Positions 32,186-40,864 of a DNA stretch of 64,000 nt are shown here, piece by piece. The DNA lies in the NCBI GenBank assembly GCA_020061355.1, contig JAGUYK010000015.1, positions 1-64,000 of the forward strand, read 5' to 3'. The notes beneath the pieces were generated by a model. That model did no database searches and had not been told where the DNA came from. It saw only the letters and a list, made by a program, of their open reading frames with translations. A program made the position numbers and the translations under genes. Numbering within the stretch: the stretch's first letter is position 1; every line of letters begins with the position of its first letter. This stretch comes from Ignavibacteriales bacterium. Its GTDB lineage: Bacteria; Bacteroidota; Ignavibacteria; Ignavibacteriales; Melioribacteraceae.

Positions 32186-34063
32186 ATGGGTATTTCGGAA
32201 AAATATAAGAAAAGAGTTCTTACTTTCTTGATAATTCCTGTCTTGATTGCTATCCCTTTCTTCACCGAAGATATCATTTTCAAGATTATTGCCGGAATTA
32301 TTCTTGTTGTATATGTCGGCTTTATTATTTTCCTAAGAGATTCTACCCGCTCTGAAACTATAGATAACGTTTCCGATGACATTGAACATGATTTTGATTC
32401 TTCATTACGGGTTGAAAAAGAAAGATTTATACCTGATAACGAAGAAGATTTTAAGATAATCTCTCCAAACAAAAACATGGAGGTTTTAACTGCCGATAGT
32501 TTTACTCCAACCCTTAACCGAGGAAATAAGGAATTTTTTAAGCCGTCCGACTTCAAAGAAAATTTCGATAAAATTGTACGCGAGGAAATTCCAAGGGATG
32601 TAAGTCAGGATGAGCAATTCGGGTTTGTTCTAGAAAAAATCTTAAGTGTTGTTAAAGATTCATTTATGGCTCATACAGCTTCTTTCTTCTGGTATAATAA
32701 AAACAGGAAGCGGTTAACATTGGAAAAGTATGTCTCCAGTTCTTCTCAAATATCAAAACAAAAGTTTGATCTTGAAGACGATATACTTGGTAAGATAATT
32801 CAAAAAGAAGAGCCGGAATTGTTAACCGATATTTCAGCCAATGCTGAGATTGACGTAATTAGATACTATAATGCTCCTCAGGGAATAAAAAGTTTTGTAG
32901 GTGTTCCACTTTTTTATGGAAAAAGTCTCACCGGCATTTTAACTCTCGATTCCAAAGTGAACGATGCTTTTGGAATTGAACAGGTCTATTCGCTTGGCAG
33001 GATTGTACGTGTAATATCTGTGATAATTTCGTTATTTGAGGAGAAATTTACCGAGACCCAGGCGGAGCAGAGATTAAAAGCTCTTATGGGTGTTCTTACA
33101 TACGATAAAAAATTTGAAAGTGAAGTAGATGTTTATACTGCATTGAATGGTGCTGTGGAAGGGTTAATAGATTGGGATGCATTTACTTTCGTTTCATATT
33201 TCCCGAATGAACATAAATTTAAAACTGCCCGGATTGTCAATAAGACATCACTAAAATATGTCGGTGAGAATTTAGAGATTGATCTGAACGGAACATTGGT
33301 TGGTAAATCAATCTTAAGTTCTACACCTGTAAAAATTGATGATACCTCGATTACGGAATTCCCTCGTTTCTCTAAAAATGAAGATGTCAGTTTTGACGGT
33401 TCGTTTTTAGCAATCCCTCTCCTTTATGATGATCAGACTTACGGAGTGCTCTGTTTTGAAAGTTTGAAAAAAAATGTTTACACTAACAGCGAAGTAACAT
33501 TCATTAAAAATGCTACAAAGGTTTTTGCTTTCATTCTTCATTCATATTCAACAATAAATATTTTGAAAGGATTACTTTCGGTTGATATTGAAACAAAGAC
33601 TTTGAATATGGATTCTTTCCTTGAGCGCTTAACAGTTGACCTGGTTAGATCAAAGGGGTTAGAACTCCCCGGAGCTATTGCGCTAATTAGAATTGATGAT
33701 TTTATGGATCAGGATTCTTTGTTCGAGGGGGATCCGTTCCCAAAAGTATTACGTGCTGTTGGACAAATGATACGCGACGAGATGACACCTTTAAACATTT
33801 TGGGAAGGATCAGCGAAAAAATATTTGCAATATTTTTCTTTAATACTTCTGCTAAAGATGTGTTTCTTTGGGCTGAAAAAATTAGAATAAAAATTGCACG
33901 CAAACCAATTGCTGTTGTTTCAAAACAGACAACATATACTGTCTCAATTGGTGTTGCTTCAACAACCAATAAAACAGATGTCCATGAAGTTCTTAATAAT
34001 GCAGAACTTGCCCTCAAAAAAGCTCTCGAAAAAGGCGGTAATACTGTTAAAAGTACAAACTGA
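32186..34063 (+). CDS. membrane-anchored GAF-GAF protein with degenerate GGDEF domain
   Basis: 625 residues. Two N-terminal membrane helices (about 11-26 and 31-48) are followed by two GAF-like sensory domains (about 137-285 and 308-455). A C-terminal domain of the GGDEF fold (about 465-620) follows. At the signature position the sequence is GRI-SEKIF-AIFF, with SEKIF at 543-547, so the GGDEF catalytic residues are lost and diguanylate cyclase activity is unlikely. It may sense or scaffold. It is 80 nt after engB and 23 nt before deoB, probably in one unit. Domain boundaries are estimates by eye. Confidence 0.75.
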   Translation: MGISEKYKKRVLTFLIIPVLIAIPFFTEDIIFKIIAGIILVVYVGFIIFLRDSTRSETIDNVSDDIEHDFDSSLRVEKERFIPDNEEDFKIISPNKNMEVLTADSFTPTLNRGNKEFFKPSDFKENFDKIVREEIPRDVSQDEQFGFVLEKILSVVKDSFMAHTASFFWYNKNRKRLTLEKYVSSSSQISKQKFDLEDDILGKIIQKEEPELLTDISANAEIDVIRYYNAPQGIKSFVGVPLFYGKSLTGILTLDSKVNDAFGIEQVYSLGRIVRVISVIISLFEEKFTETQAEQRLKALMGVLTYDKKFESEVDVYTALNGAVEGLIDWDAFTFVSYFPNEHKFKTARIVNKTSLKYVGENLEIDLNGTLVGKSILSSTPVKIDDTSITEFPRFSKNEDVSFDGSFLAIPLLYDDQTYGVLCFESLKKNVYTNSEVTFIKNATKVFAFILHSYSTINILKGLLSVDIETKTLNMDSFLERLTVDLVRSKGLELPGAIALIRIDDFMDQDSLFEGDPFPKVLRAVGQMIRDEMTPLNILGRISEKIFAIFFFNTSAKDVFLWAEKIRIKIARKPIAVVSKQTTYTVSIGVASTTNKTDVHEVLNNAELALKKALEKGGNTVKSTN

Positions 34064-34086
34064 CCGGCTGACCGGAGGAAATTTAA

Positions 34087-35250
34087 GTGAATAATTTTAT
34101 TCTAATTGTACTCGATGGTCTCGGTGTTGGCGAACTTCCCGATGCAAAACGGTACAAAGATGAGGGCAGCAATACAATTTCTAATATGGCAACTGCGGTT
34201 GGAGGATTAAATTTACCGAATCTTCAAAAATTGGGTATTGGAAATATCACTCAAATTTTAGGAGTCCCACCAGAAAAAAATCCTCTGGCTTCTTATGGCA
34301 AATTGACAGAAATTTCTGTTGGTAAAGATTCCACAACCGGACATTGGGAACTTGGCGGAGTTAAAACTGAAATTGAATTTCCGCTTTATCCCGATGGATT
34401 TCCGGAAGATGTTATTAATAAATTTTTGACTGAAACGGGATTAAAGGGAATTCTTGGTAATATCCCAGCATCCGGTACTGAAATAATAGAACTGCTCGGA
34501 GATGAACATGTTAAAACCGGCTACCCCATTGTTTATACTTCCGGCGATTCGGTCTTTCAGATAGCAGCACATGAAGAAGTAATTCCTCTCGATAAACAAT
34601 ATGAAATATGTACGATTGCCCGGGAAAAAGTACTGATTAGCCAGCATTCAGTCGGTCGTATAATTGCCAGACCGTTTATCGGTACATCAGGAAACTATTC
34701 AAGGACAACTAACAGAAAGGATTATTCAGTAGATCCTTCATCAAATACAATTCTTGATTATTTATTTAATGAAGGAATTGAGACGATTGCAGTTGGAAAA
34801 ATTAACGATCTTTTTAATTACAGAGGAATCAAAACAAGATTAAAAACAAAATCGAACAATGAAGGGATTGATAGAATAATTGATTCGGGTATGAAGGCTA
34901 ACGGCGCTCTAATATTTGCCAATCTTGTGGATTTCGATGTCAATTACGGACATAGAAACGACCCGGAGGGTTTTGCAAAAGCATTAAAAGAGTTTGATAC
35001 CAGACTTCCGGAGATATTAAATATTCTTGATGAATCCGATTGTTTGATTCTAACTGCTGACCACGGGAATGACCCCACAACTCCAAGTACAGATCATAGC
35101 AGGGAATATGTACCGCTTATTTTTTATAGGAAAAATCATTCTGCTAAAAATCTTGGAACAAGGGAAACCTTTGCAGATGTTGCGCAGACTGTAGCACACT
35201 TCTTTAAAATTAATAATGAACTAATCGGTAAGAGTTTCTTGAATGAATGA
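34087..35250 (+). CDS. deoB: phosphopentomutase
   Basis: 387 residues from GTG 34087 after CCGGAGGA. Motifs of the alkaline phosphatase-like fold: VLDGLGVGELPDA (metal aspartate), KDSTTGHWELGG (phosphorylated threonine region), VDFDVNYGHRNDPEGFAKAL and LTADHGNDPTTPSTDHSRE (metal ligands). DeoB interconverts (deoxy)ribose 1- and 5-phosphates in nucleoside salvage and breakdown. It overlaps the next gene by 8 nt and is linked to two microcompartment vertex genes, which suggests a role in supplying deoxyribose-5-phosphate. Confidence 0.95.
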   Translation: MNNFILIVLDGLGVGELPDAKRYKDEGSNTISNMATAVGGLNLPNLQKLGIGNITQILGVPPEKNPLASYGKLTEISVGKDSTTGHWELGGVKTEIEFPLYPDGFPEDVINKFLTETGLKGILGNIPASGTEIIELLGDEHVKTGYPIVYTSGDSVFQIAAHEEVIPLDKQYEICTIAREKVLISQHSVGRIIARPFIGTSGNYSRTTNRKDYSVDPSSNTILDYLFNEGIETIAVGKINDLFNYRGIKTRLKTKSNNEGIDRIIDSGMKANGALIFANLVDFDVNYGHRNDPEGFAKALKEFDTRLPEILNILDESDCLILTADHGNDPTTPSTDHSREYVPLIFYRKNHSAKNLGTRETFADVAQTVAHFFKINNELIGKSFLNE

Positions 35251-35533
35251 TGACTTTTCAAAAATATTTGAAATGACAGTTGAATTAAATTCTGATGGAT
35301 CTATTAATTTCCCCGAGGGAAAGCTTAAGGAGCTTAAATCCAAAGGATATAATAAATTAAAATTTTTGATTCTTGGCGATTCCAACAATGCTGCAAGGGA
35401 ATTAGGATATGATACCTCGATGATAGAAAAAATTCAAAATGTACAAGGATTACCGGCTGATGTTGTGGTTAATTTTTTGAGATCAAAAGGGAGTATCATA
35501 TCACATGAATTCATAAACCGGGTGAAATTTTGA
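35243..35533 (+). CDS. small AbrB-like protein, possible antitoxin
   Basis: 96 residues, not confidently assigned. The segment MTVELNSDGSINFPEGKLKE (about 11-30) followed by a KLKFLILG strand resembles the SpoVT/AbrB swapped-hairpin fold of many VapB antitoxins. The start overlaps the deoB end by 8 nt, and the stop overlaps the TTG of the PIN protein. Pairing a small AbrB-like protein with a PIN ribonuclease is the VapBC layout. The fold call is an inference from pattern only. Confidence 0.5.
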   Translation: MNDDFSKIFEMTVELNSDGSINFPEGKLKELKSKGYNKLKFLILGDSNNAARELGYDTSMIEKIQNVQGLPADVVVNFLRSKGSIISHEFINRVKF

Positions 35534-35916
35534 TCGATAAATCTCAATTCCTTATTGATACTGACTTACTTTTAGAACATTTAACTCATCAAAATTTAAC
35601 AGCTCCTTCCATTCTTGAAAAAGCTATGACAAAGGGAATCTGTTTTACTACTGTTATAAATGCATCGGAATTGTTTTTTGCTGCTTCGGATGATGTGCAG
35701 CGGGAATCTATTCAAGATCTTCTTTCAGCTATAAAAGTACTCGGATTAAATTCGCGATACAGTTTGAAGATTTCAAAATTTTTTAATAAAGTTGCAACCA
35801 CACGTGACGCGTTACTTTGTACTGTTGCAGAATTTAACCGTTTGCCGATACTAACGAACGATACAGCAAGATACAGTAGTAGCGGTATTAAAATTATCAA
35901 TCCATTAGAAATGTGA
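35530..35916 (+). CDS. PIN-domain protein, VapC-like
   Basis: 128 residues from TTG 35530, overlapping the previous stop by 3 nt. The four PIN acidic positions can be placed: D10 (FLIDTDLLLEHL), E47 (INASELFFAA), D93 (TTRDALLCTVAEFNRLPILT) and D111 (TNDTARY). The VapC family cleaves RNA, often tRNA or rRNA. The partner would be the AbrB-like protein just upstream. The pair sits inside a metabolic operon rather than in a mobile region. Confidence 0.75.
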   Translation: MIDKSQFLIDTDLLLEHLTHQNLTAPSILEKAMTKGICFTTVINASELFFAASDDVQRESIQDLLSAIKVLGLNSRYSLKISKFFNKVATTRDALLCTVAEFNRLPILTNDTARYSSSGIKIINPLEM

Positions 35917-35923
35917 GGCATAT

Positions 35924-36223
35924 CTGATACTCGGAAAAGTGATTGGAACAGTTTGGTCCACCCGCAAGGATGAAAATCTTGTTGGAGCTAAATTTTTAAT
36001 TGTCCGCCAGCTTAATCTCGATTACTCTCCAAAAGAATCTACGGTAATTGCTGTTGATTCTGTAGGAGCGGGAGTTGGTGAGATTGTAATTGTTGCTCAG
36101 GGAAGTTCAGCACGGCAAACAACATTTACTAAAAACAAACCGGTTGATGCCGTAATAATGGCAATTGTTGATAAGCTTGATATTGCCGTTAAAGATGATA
36201 AAAAAGATTCTGCAGGGAAATAA
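35924..36223 (+). CDS. EutN/CcmL microcompartment vertex protein (first copy, CTG start)
   Basis: 99 residues if read from CTG 35924 (MILGKVIGTVWSTRKDENLV). GAGG (35915-35918) lies five nt upstream. That codon aligns exactly with the ATG of the next gene (MYLGRVIGTIWATRK). A GTG at 35939 would cut off the first beta strand. The family forms pentamers that cap the vertices of microcompartment shells; DSVGAGVGEIVIVAQGSSA is typical. A Lys/Asp-rich tail follows. It sits 7 nt after the PIN gene and overlaps the second copy by one base. Confidence 0.88.
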   Translation: MILGKVIGTVWSTRKDENLVGAKFLIVRQLNLDYSPKESTVIAVDSVGAGVGEIVIVAQGSSARQTTFTKNKPVDAVIMAIVDKLDIAVKDDKKDSAGK

Positions 36224-36492
36224 TGTATCTCGGAAGAGTGATAGGTACAATTTGGGCAACGCGAAAGTATGAATCTGTGACGGGTTATAAGATGCAGTTC
36301 GTACAGCCTTTGAATGGTGAATTGAAAAAACTTGGGGATCCAATTATTGCGCTCGATACTGTAGGTGCAGGACCTGGTGAAATTATTTATTATGTGACTG
36401 CAAGCGAAGCAGTAATTCCATTGGATGTTGATATGGCTCCTGTGGATGCTTCAATTGTTGGAATTGTAGATTCTATTAACATCGAATCCTAA
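36223..36492 (+). CDS. EutN/CcmL microcompartment vertex protein (second copy)
   Basis: 89 residues (MYLGRVIGTIWATRKYESVT) with LDTVGAGPGEIIYYVTASEA, the pentamer signature. It is a diverged tandem paralogue of the upstream gene, joined by TAATG. Two vertex proteins may cap different vertices or mix in one pentamer. No hexameric shell (BMC-H) gene is in the window, so the rest of the shell must be encoded elsewhere if it exists. Confidence 0.92.
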   Translation: MYLGRVIGTIWATRKYESVTGYKMQFVQPLNGELKKLGDPIIALDTVGAGPGEIIYYVTASEAVIPLDVDMAPVDASIVGIVDSINIES

Positions 36493-36507
36493 TCGGAGAA
36501 ATTTCTT

Positions 36508-37362
36508 GTGAAAATCACCAAACAATTTACTAATCGGGAAAGTCAGTCCTTAGATAAATATCTTCAAGAAATTGGTAAAGTTGATCTCTTAACACCTGAA
36601 GATGAGATATATCTTGCTATTCAGATAAAGAAGGGAGATCACAAGGCTCTTGAAAAATTGGTAAAAGCCAATCTGCGTTTTGTAGTTTCCGTTGCTAAGC
36701 AATATCAAAACCAGGGATTGTCATTAGGAGATTTGATTAATGAGGGTAACCTTGGTTTGATTAAAGCCGCAAAAAGATTTGATGAAACACGCGGTTTTAA
36801 GTTTATCTCTTACGCTGTATGGTGGATAAGACAATCAATTCTTCAGGCACTTGCAGAACAATCGAGAATTGTCCGGCTGCCATTGAATAGAGTTGGCGCA
36901 TTGAATAAAATAGGCAAGGCATACAGCAACCTTGAGCAGGAGTATGAACGCGAACCTAACGCTCATGAACTTGCACAAGAACTCAGCATGGATATTAGCG
37001 AGGTATCGGATACATTAAAAATATCCGGTCGACATGTTTCGATGGATGCACCATTCTCACAGGGTGAAGAGAACCGTTTGCTAGACGTTCTATCCAATGA
37101 TGAAATCCCTTCACCTGATTTTACATTAATGACCGAATCATTGAGAAATGAAATTGAAAGAGTTCTATCAAGTTTGACAGGTAGGGAAGCTGAAGTTATC
37201 AAATTGTATTTCGGTTTGAATAAAGAACATTCCCTAACACTCGAAGAAATAGGAGAGAAATTTAATTTAACAAGAGAGCGTGTAAGACAGATAAAAGAAA
37301 AAGCAATTCGAAGGTTGCGTCATGCCTCCCGAAGTAAGAATTTAAGAGCTTACCTCGGTTAA
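36508..37362 (+). CDS. rpoD: primary RNA polymerase sigma factor, short Bacteroidota type
   Basis: 284 residues from GTG 36508 after CGGAGA. There is no region 1.1. Region 1.2 is [20 protein letters not shown]; region 2 has [40 protein letters not shown] and AVWWIRQSI. Region 4 has [20 protein letters not shown]. The pattern matches the housekeeping sigma of Bacteroidota and Chlorobi. It lies 15 nt after the second vertex gene, so it probably shares its transcript. Confidence 0.93.
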   Translation: MKITKQFTNRESQSLDKYLQEIGKVDLLTPEDEIYLAIQIKKGDHKALEKLVKANLRFVVSVAKQYQNQGLSLGDLINEGNLGLIKAAKRFDETRGFKFISYAVWWIRQSILQALAEQSRIVRLPLNRVGALNKIGKAYSNLEQEYEREPNAHELAQELSMDISEVSDTLKISGRHVSMDAPFSQGEENRLLDVLSNDEIPSPDFTLMTESLRNEIERVLSSLTGREAEVIKLYFGLNKEHSLTLEEIGEKFNLTRERVRQIKEKAIRRLRHASRSKNLRAYLG

Positions 37363-37369
37363 GTAATTG

Positions 37370-38086
37370 ATGAAGATTTTAAAAATCATAAATTATTTTT
37401 TTACCTGTTTACTTTGTTCCTTAATATTAGCTGGTTGCGGAACATCTTCAACCGGACAACGATTTAGTCAATCTAAAACTAAAAATGAAGAACAACCAGC
37501 TAAAAGAACCTACCGTTTTTCCTCTCCAGATTCAGTGAAAACAAAAAAAACTGAAGTCGAACATCCTCAAATTACTTTCCCCGATATACCGGATTCAAGT
37601 CTGGATGAATTTGATGAATTACCTGTTGAAACTGAACCCATTGATAAATCTAAATTTATTGGCAATTATGATAAAATGAAGTCGTTTAACGTGCCATTTA
37701 CTCCCCGGGAAAAAATTCTCTTTGAGGTTATAAAATTCCTTGATACACCTTATAAATATGGCGGTAATAATGAAAACGGAATTGATTGCTCGGCATTTAC
37801 AAAACAGGTTTATCAAAGCTCAATTGCCCTGGAATTACCACGGAGTACCAGAGAGCAATTCAAAGTTGGTGAAAATATCTCAAAATATGATTTGAAGTTC
37901 GGCGACCTTGTTTATTTTAATACCACAAAGCGTTCATACCCGGGACATGTAGGAATTTACCTTGGTGATGATCAGTTTGTTCATGCAAGCCGCAGTCTGG
38001 GTGTAACGGTTTCATCATTATCAGATTTATATTATAAGAAAAGATTCGTAGGTGCGAGAAGAGTTGAAAATATTGAACGAAATTAA
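37370..38086 (+). CDS. NlpC/P60 family lipoprotein, cell wall hydrolase
   Basis: 238 residues from ATG 37370 (a TTG one codon earlier is possible). The lipobox LILAGC is near residues 20-25, followed by a polar linker. The C-terminal NlpC/P60 domain (about 125-235) has the catalytic cysteine in GIDCSAFTKQVYQ and histidines in GHVGIYLGDDQFVHASR. Such enzymes cut D-Glu-meso-DAP bonds in peptidoglycan. The lipobox suggests membrane anchoring. It is 7 nt after the sigma factor gene. Confidence 0.9.
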   Translation: MKILKIINYFFTCLLCSLILAGCGTSSTGQRFSQSKTKNEEQPAKRTYRFSSPDSVKTKKTEVEHPQITFPDIPDSSLDEFDELPVETEPIDKSKFIGNYDKMKSFNVPFTPREKILFEVIKFLDTPYKYGGNNENGIDCSAFTKQVYQSSIALELPRSTREQFKVGENISKYDLKFGDLVYFNTTKRSYPGHVGIYLGDDQFVHASRSLGVTVSSLSDLYYKKRFVGARRVENIERN

Positions 38087-38277
38087 TTACCAATGTATTC
38101 GTGAAGCAGCACCTACTATGAGCAACAAGAATATTTACCAATAATTCTTTACTTGAGAATTCAAATTGCCTATCCAGCATTTAATAACTTCCTTCTATTA
38201 TCTGTTGGATGTTAATTGAAATTAAGATAGGATTGCCTTAATTTTTCAACAACAACATAAATAAATCGGAGATTGTA

Positions 38278-39669
38278 ATGGAATACAGAATAGAAACTGA
38301 TACTATGGGAGAAATTAAAGTACCTGCTGATAGGTATTACGGTGCACAAACAGCACGATCCCTAATGAATTTCAAAATTGGTGGAGAAAGATTTCCGCGT
38401 GAAATGATTCGTGCTCTTGGTATAGTTAAAAAAGCTGCAGCAATGACAAATTGTGAATTAGGAACTTTAGCTTGTGAAAAAGCAGAGTTAATTATTAAAG
38501 CGGCAGATGAAGTAATCGAAGGAAAACTAGACGATCATTTCCCGTTGGTTGCATGGCAGACAGGAAGCGGCACCCAGTCTAATATGAATGCTAATGAAGT
38601 GATTTCCAACCGAGCTATCGAAATGGTAGGTGGAGTTTTAGGAAGTAAAAAACCGATTCACCCGAATGATGATGTAAATAAGTCTCAATCTACAAATGAT
38701 GCCTTCCCAACAGCAATCCATGTTGCTGCTGTTGAAGAAATTCACAGACGTTTGATACCGATGGTAGCAAAACTTAGACATGAATTAAATGCAAAATCAG
38801 AACAATTTAAGGACATCATAAAAATTGGTAGAACTCACTTAATGGATGCAACACCTTTAACACTTGGTCAGGTATTTTCTGGCTGGGCACACCAATTAAC
38901 TAACGGTCTGGCAAGCATTAATTGTTCAATGACCCGTTTATATGAAATCCCTCTGGGTGGTACAGCAGTTGGAACAGGTTTGAATTCACATCCGGATTAT
39001 GCAGTTCACGTTGCAAAAAAAATCTCTGAGATTACAGGTCTCCAAATAAAAACTGCACCAAATAAATTTGAAGCAATGGCAGCAAAAGACGCCCTTGTTG
39101 AGATGAGTGGTGTATTAAAAACATTAGCGACCTCACTTATTAAGATTGCTAATGATATTCGCTGGCTTGCTAGTGGTCCGCGCAGTGGTATTGGGGAATT
39201 GATACTACCGGAAAATGAACCAGGAAGTTCCATAATGCCGGGTAAAGTAAACCCAACTCAATGCGAAGCAATGACAATGGTTTGTGCTCAGGTCTACGGC
39301 AACGATGTTACAGTAAGTTTCTCAGGTGCAAGCGGTCACTTTGAACTGAATGTTTTCATGCCGGTTATTGCATTTAATATTCTTCAATCCATAAAATTAA
39401 TGGCCGATGCATGTGAAAGTTTCACCGACAATTGTGTAGTTGGAATACAAGCAAATGTACCTAATATTAAAAAGCATCTCGAAAACTCATTAATGCTTGT
39501 AACTGCATTAAATCCGGTTATTGGTTATGATAATGCTGCTAAAGTTGCAAAGAAGGCACATAAAGAGAATAAGACACTTAAAGAAGCAGCTGTTGAACTT
39601 GGTTTAATTACAGCAGAAAAATTTGACGAGGTTGTTCGTCCCGAAAAAATGCTTGGTCCCAGTAAGTAA
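38278..39669 (+). CDS. fumC: class II fumarate hydratase
   Basis: 463 residues. Motifs are [35 protein letters not shown] and the signature [17 protein letters not shown] (about 320-336). It catalyses fumarate-malate interconversion in the TCA cycle and needs no iron-sulfur cluster. CGGAGA precedes the ATG. It follows a 191-nt gap without recognizable features beyond AT-rich promoter-like sequence, and so is probably its own unit. Confidence 0.96.
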   Translation: MEYRIETDTMGEIKVPADRYYGAQTARSLMNFKIGGERFPREMIRALGIVKKAAAMTNCELGTLACEKAELIIKAADEVIEGKLDDHFPLVAWQTGSGTQSNMNANEVISNRAIEMVGGVLGSKKPIHPNDDVNKSQSTNDAFPTAIHVAAVEEIHRRLIPMVAKLRHELNAKSEQFKDIIKIGRTHLMDATPLTLGQVFSGWAHQLTNGLASINCSMTRLYEIPLGGTAVGTGLNSHPDYAVHVAKKISEITGLQIKTAPNKFEAMAAKDALVEMSGVLKTLATSLIKIANDIRWLASGPRSGIGELILPENEPGSSIMPGKVNPTQCEAMTMVCAQVYGNDVTVSFSGASGHFELNVFMPVIAFNILQSIKLMADACESFTDNCVVGIQANVPNIKKHLENSLMLVTALNPVIGYDNAAKVAKKAHKENKTLKEAAVELGLITAEKFDEVVRPEKMLGPSK

Positions 39670-39689
39670 TTATTTCCCCCATATTATTT

Positions 39690-39725
39690 CCCCCTCTAAA
39701 TTATAGAGGGGGACAAAGGGGGAGG
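39690..39725. repeat. C/G-rich palindromic element downstream of fumC
   Basis: CCCCCTCTA (39690-39698) pairs with TAGAGGGGG (39704-39712) around AATTA. It is followed by ACAAAGGGGGAGG, a second G-run. The base composition is unlike the AT-rich surroundings, and no U-tract follows. It looks like a dispersed REP-type element, or a terminator whose 3' side has been reused as a ribosome binding site. Confidence 0.5.
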
Positions 39726-39730
39726 TTAAA

Positions 39731-39793
39731 ATGCAAAGGAAAAAATGGCAAGCTAAATATGATCTAAGCAATATCCTATTTTCTTCTTTATGA
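39731..39793 (+). CDS. possible 20-residue leader peptide upstream of TSUP transporter
   Basis: An ATG at 39731 lies five nt after GGAGG (39721-39725) and opens a 20-codon frame, MQRKKWQAKYDLSNILFSSL. Its TGA stop overlaps the ATG of the transporter gene as ATGA. The transporter itself has only a pyrimidine-rich stretch ahead of its start. This suggests translational coupling. Chance cannot be excluded for so short a frame. Confidence 0.35.
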   Translation: MQRKKWQAKYDLSNILFSSL

Positions 39794-40524
39794 TCTCAAC
39801 AACTACCATTCTGTTAATAATTACTATTATTTTTATCGGTTCATTTATTAGGTCGTCTATTGGCTTTGGCGAAGCTGTTATTGGAATGCCTCTGCTGGCA
39901 CTTTTCATTAATGTTAAATCCGCAACGCCATTAATGGCGCTCACCGCTTCTACATTAGCAATTTTATTGCTCATTACTTCATGGCGGAAAGTCAGTTTGA
40001 AAGATGCATGGCCCTTCGTTTTCTCTACAATGTTAGGTCTCCCGGTTGGACTTTATTATCTGAAAAATACATCTGAATTATTGATCAAAATTGTTTTAGG
40101 AATTCTTCTGATTTTATTTGGTCTTTACTATCTCTTCGTAAAAAAATTACCCCATCTAAAGAACGAGAGATTGTCAATTTTGTTTGGATTTTTTGCCGGA
40201 ATTCTGGGAGGTGCATACAATACAAATGGACCTCCAACAGTAATTTACGGTGTTCTAAGAAGGTGGTCACCACAACATTTCAGGGCAACCTTGCAAGGTA
40301 TTTTTTTCCCGACCGGTTTGATTATTACAGTTAGCCATGGTATTACAGGGTTGTGGTCCGGGTTTGTTCTATCTTTATATCTCTTTTCCTTACCTGCAAT
40401 ACTAATTGCATTTTATCTCGGTAATAAATTACACTATAGAATAAATGAAGAGAGGTTCAAAAAAATTATTTACACTTTTATTCTTATTATTGGCATAGTA
40501 TTAATCATCAATTCAATGCTTTAG
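39790..40524 (+). CDS. TSUP (TauE/SafE) family membrane transporter
   Basis: 244 residues, about seven or eight membrane helices. The N-terminal FIGSFIRSSIGFGEAVIGMP and the internal FGFFAGILGGAYNTNGPPTV are the two related signatures of the family. TSUP proteins export sulfite, sulfoacetate or other organosulfur anions, though substrates vary. Downstream are a small membrane protein and a D-cysteine desulfhydrase-like gene, all within 2 nt of each other, which hints at a sulfur role. Confidence 0.85.
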   Translation: MISTTTILLIITIIFIGSFIRSSIGFGEAVIGMPLLALFINVKSATPLMALTASTLAILLLITSWRKVSLKDAWPFVFSTMLGLPVGLYYLKNTSELLIKIVLGILLILFGLYYLFVKKLPHLKNERLSILFGFFAGILGGAYNTNGPPTVIYGVLRRWSPQHFRATLQGIFFPTGLIITVSHGITGLWSGFVLSLYLFSLPAILIAFYLGNKLHYRINEERFKKIIYTFILIIGIVLIINSML

Positions 40525-40863
40525 ATGAATAATTACAAAAGAACCATAGTTCTTATAGCAGTTTCAATTATTTTCGATTTTATTGGAAGATTAACCTTTC
40601 GTAATATTCTAAAGTATGTATTACCTTTTGAAGCCTTCCTCTTCCTTATTATTTCGATATCATTTTTTTATTATGTCAGACAACAGTCCATCTCTAATAG
40701 AAAAACTAAAAGATTAGAATTAGTGATGGGTTATTTCTTTTTATTAGGTTCATTTAGAGCTGTTCTATTGATTTTGGGGATTACTGTTGAAGTATCAAAT
40801 CTCATTATAATGATTCTTGCTGCAATTTTTCTCATATATTATATAATTAAAAAGAAGTCCTAG
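40525..40863 (+). CDS. small membrane protein of unknown function
   Basis: 112 residues with about four predicted hydrophobic helices (roughly 7-24, 33-50, 69-86, 90-108) and a basic loop near 53-65. No family recognized. The ATG directly follows the transporter stop codon and its own stop is one nt before the next ATG, so it is cotranslated with both neighbours. It may be an accessory subunit, but nothing in the sequence proves that. Confidence 0.7.
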   Translation: MNNYKRTIVLIAVSIIFDFIGRLTFRNILKYVLPFEAFLFLIISISFFYYVRQQSISNRKTKRLELVMGYFFLLGSFRAVLLILGITVEVSNLIIMILAAIFLIYYIIKKKS

Positions 40864-40864
40864 T

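Noticed and set aside
35939..36223. EutN reading frame starting at GTG 35939
   Set aside because: It would remove the LGKV strand present in the neighbouring paralogue, and it has no purine site at the right distance. The CTG at 35924 fits better.
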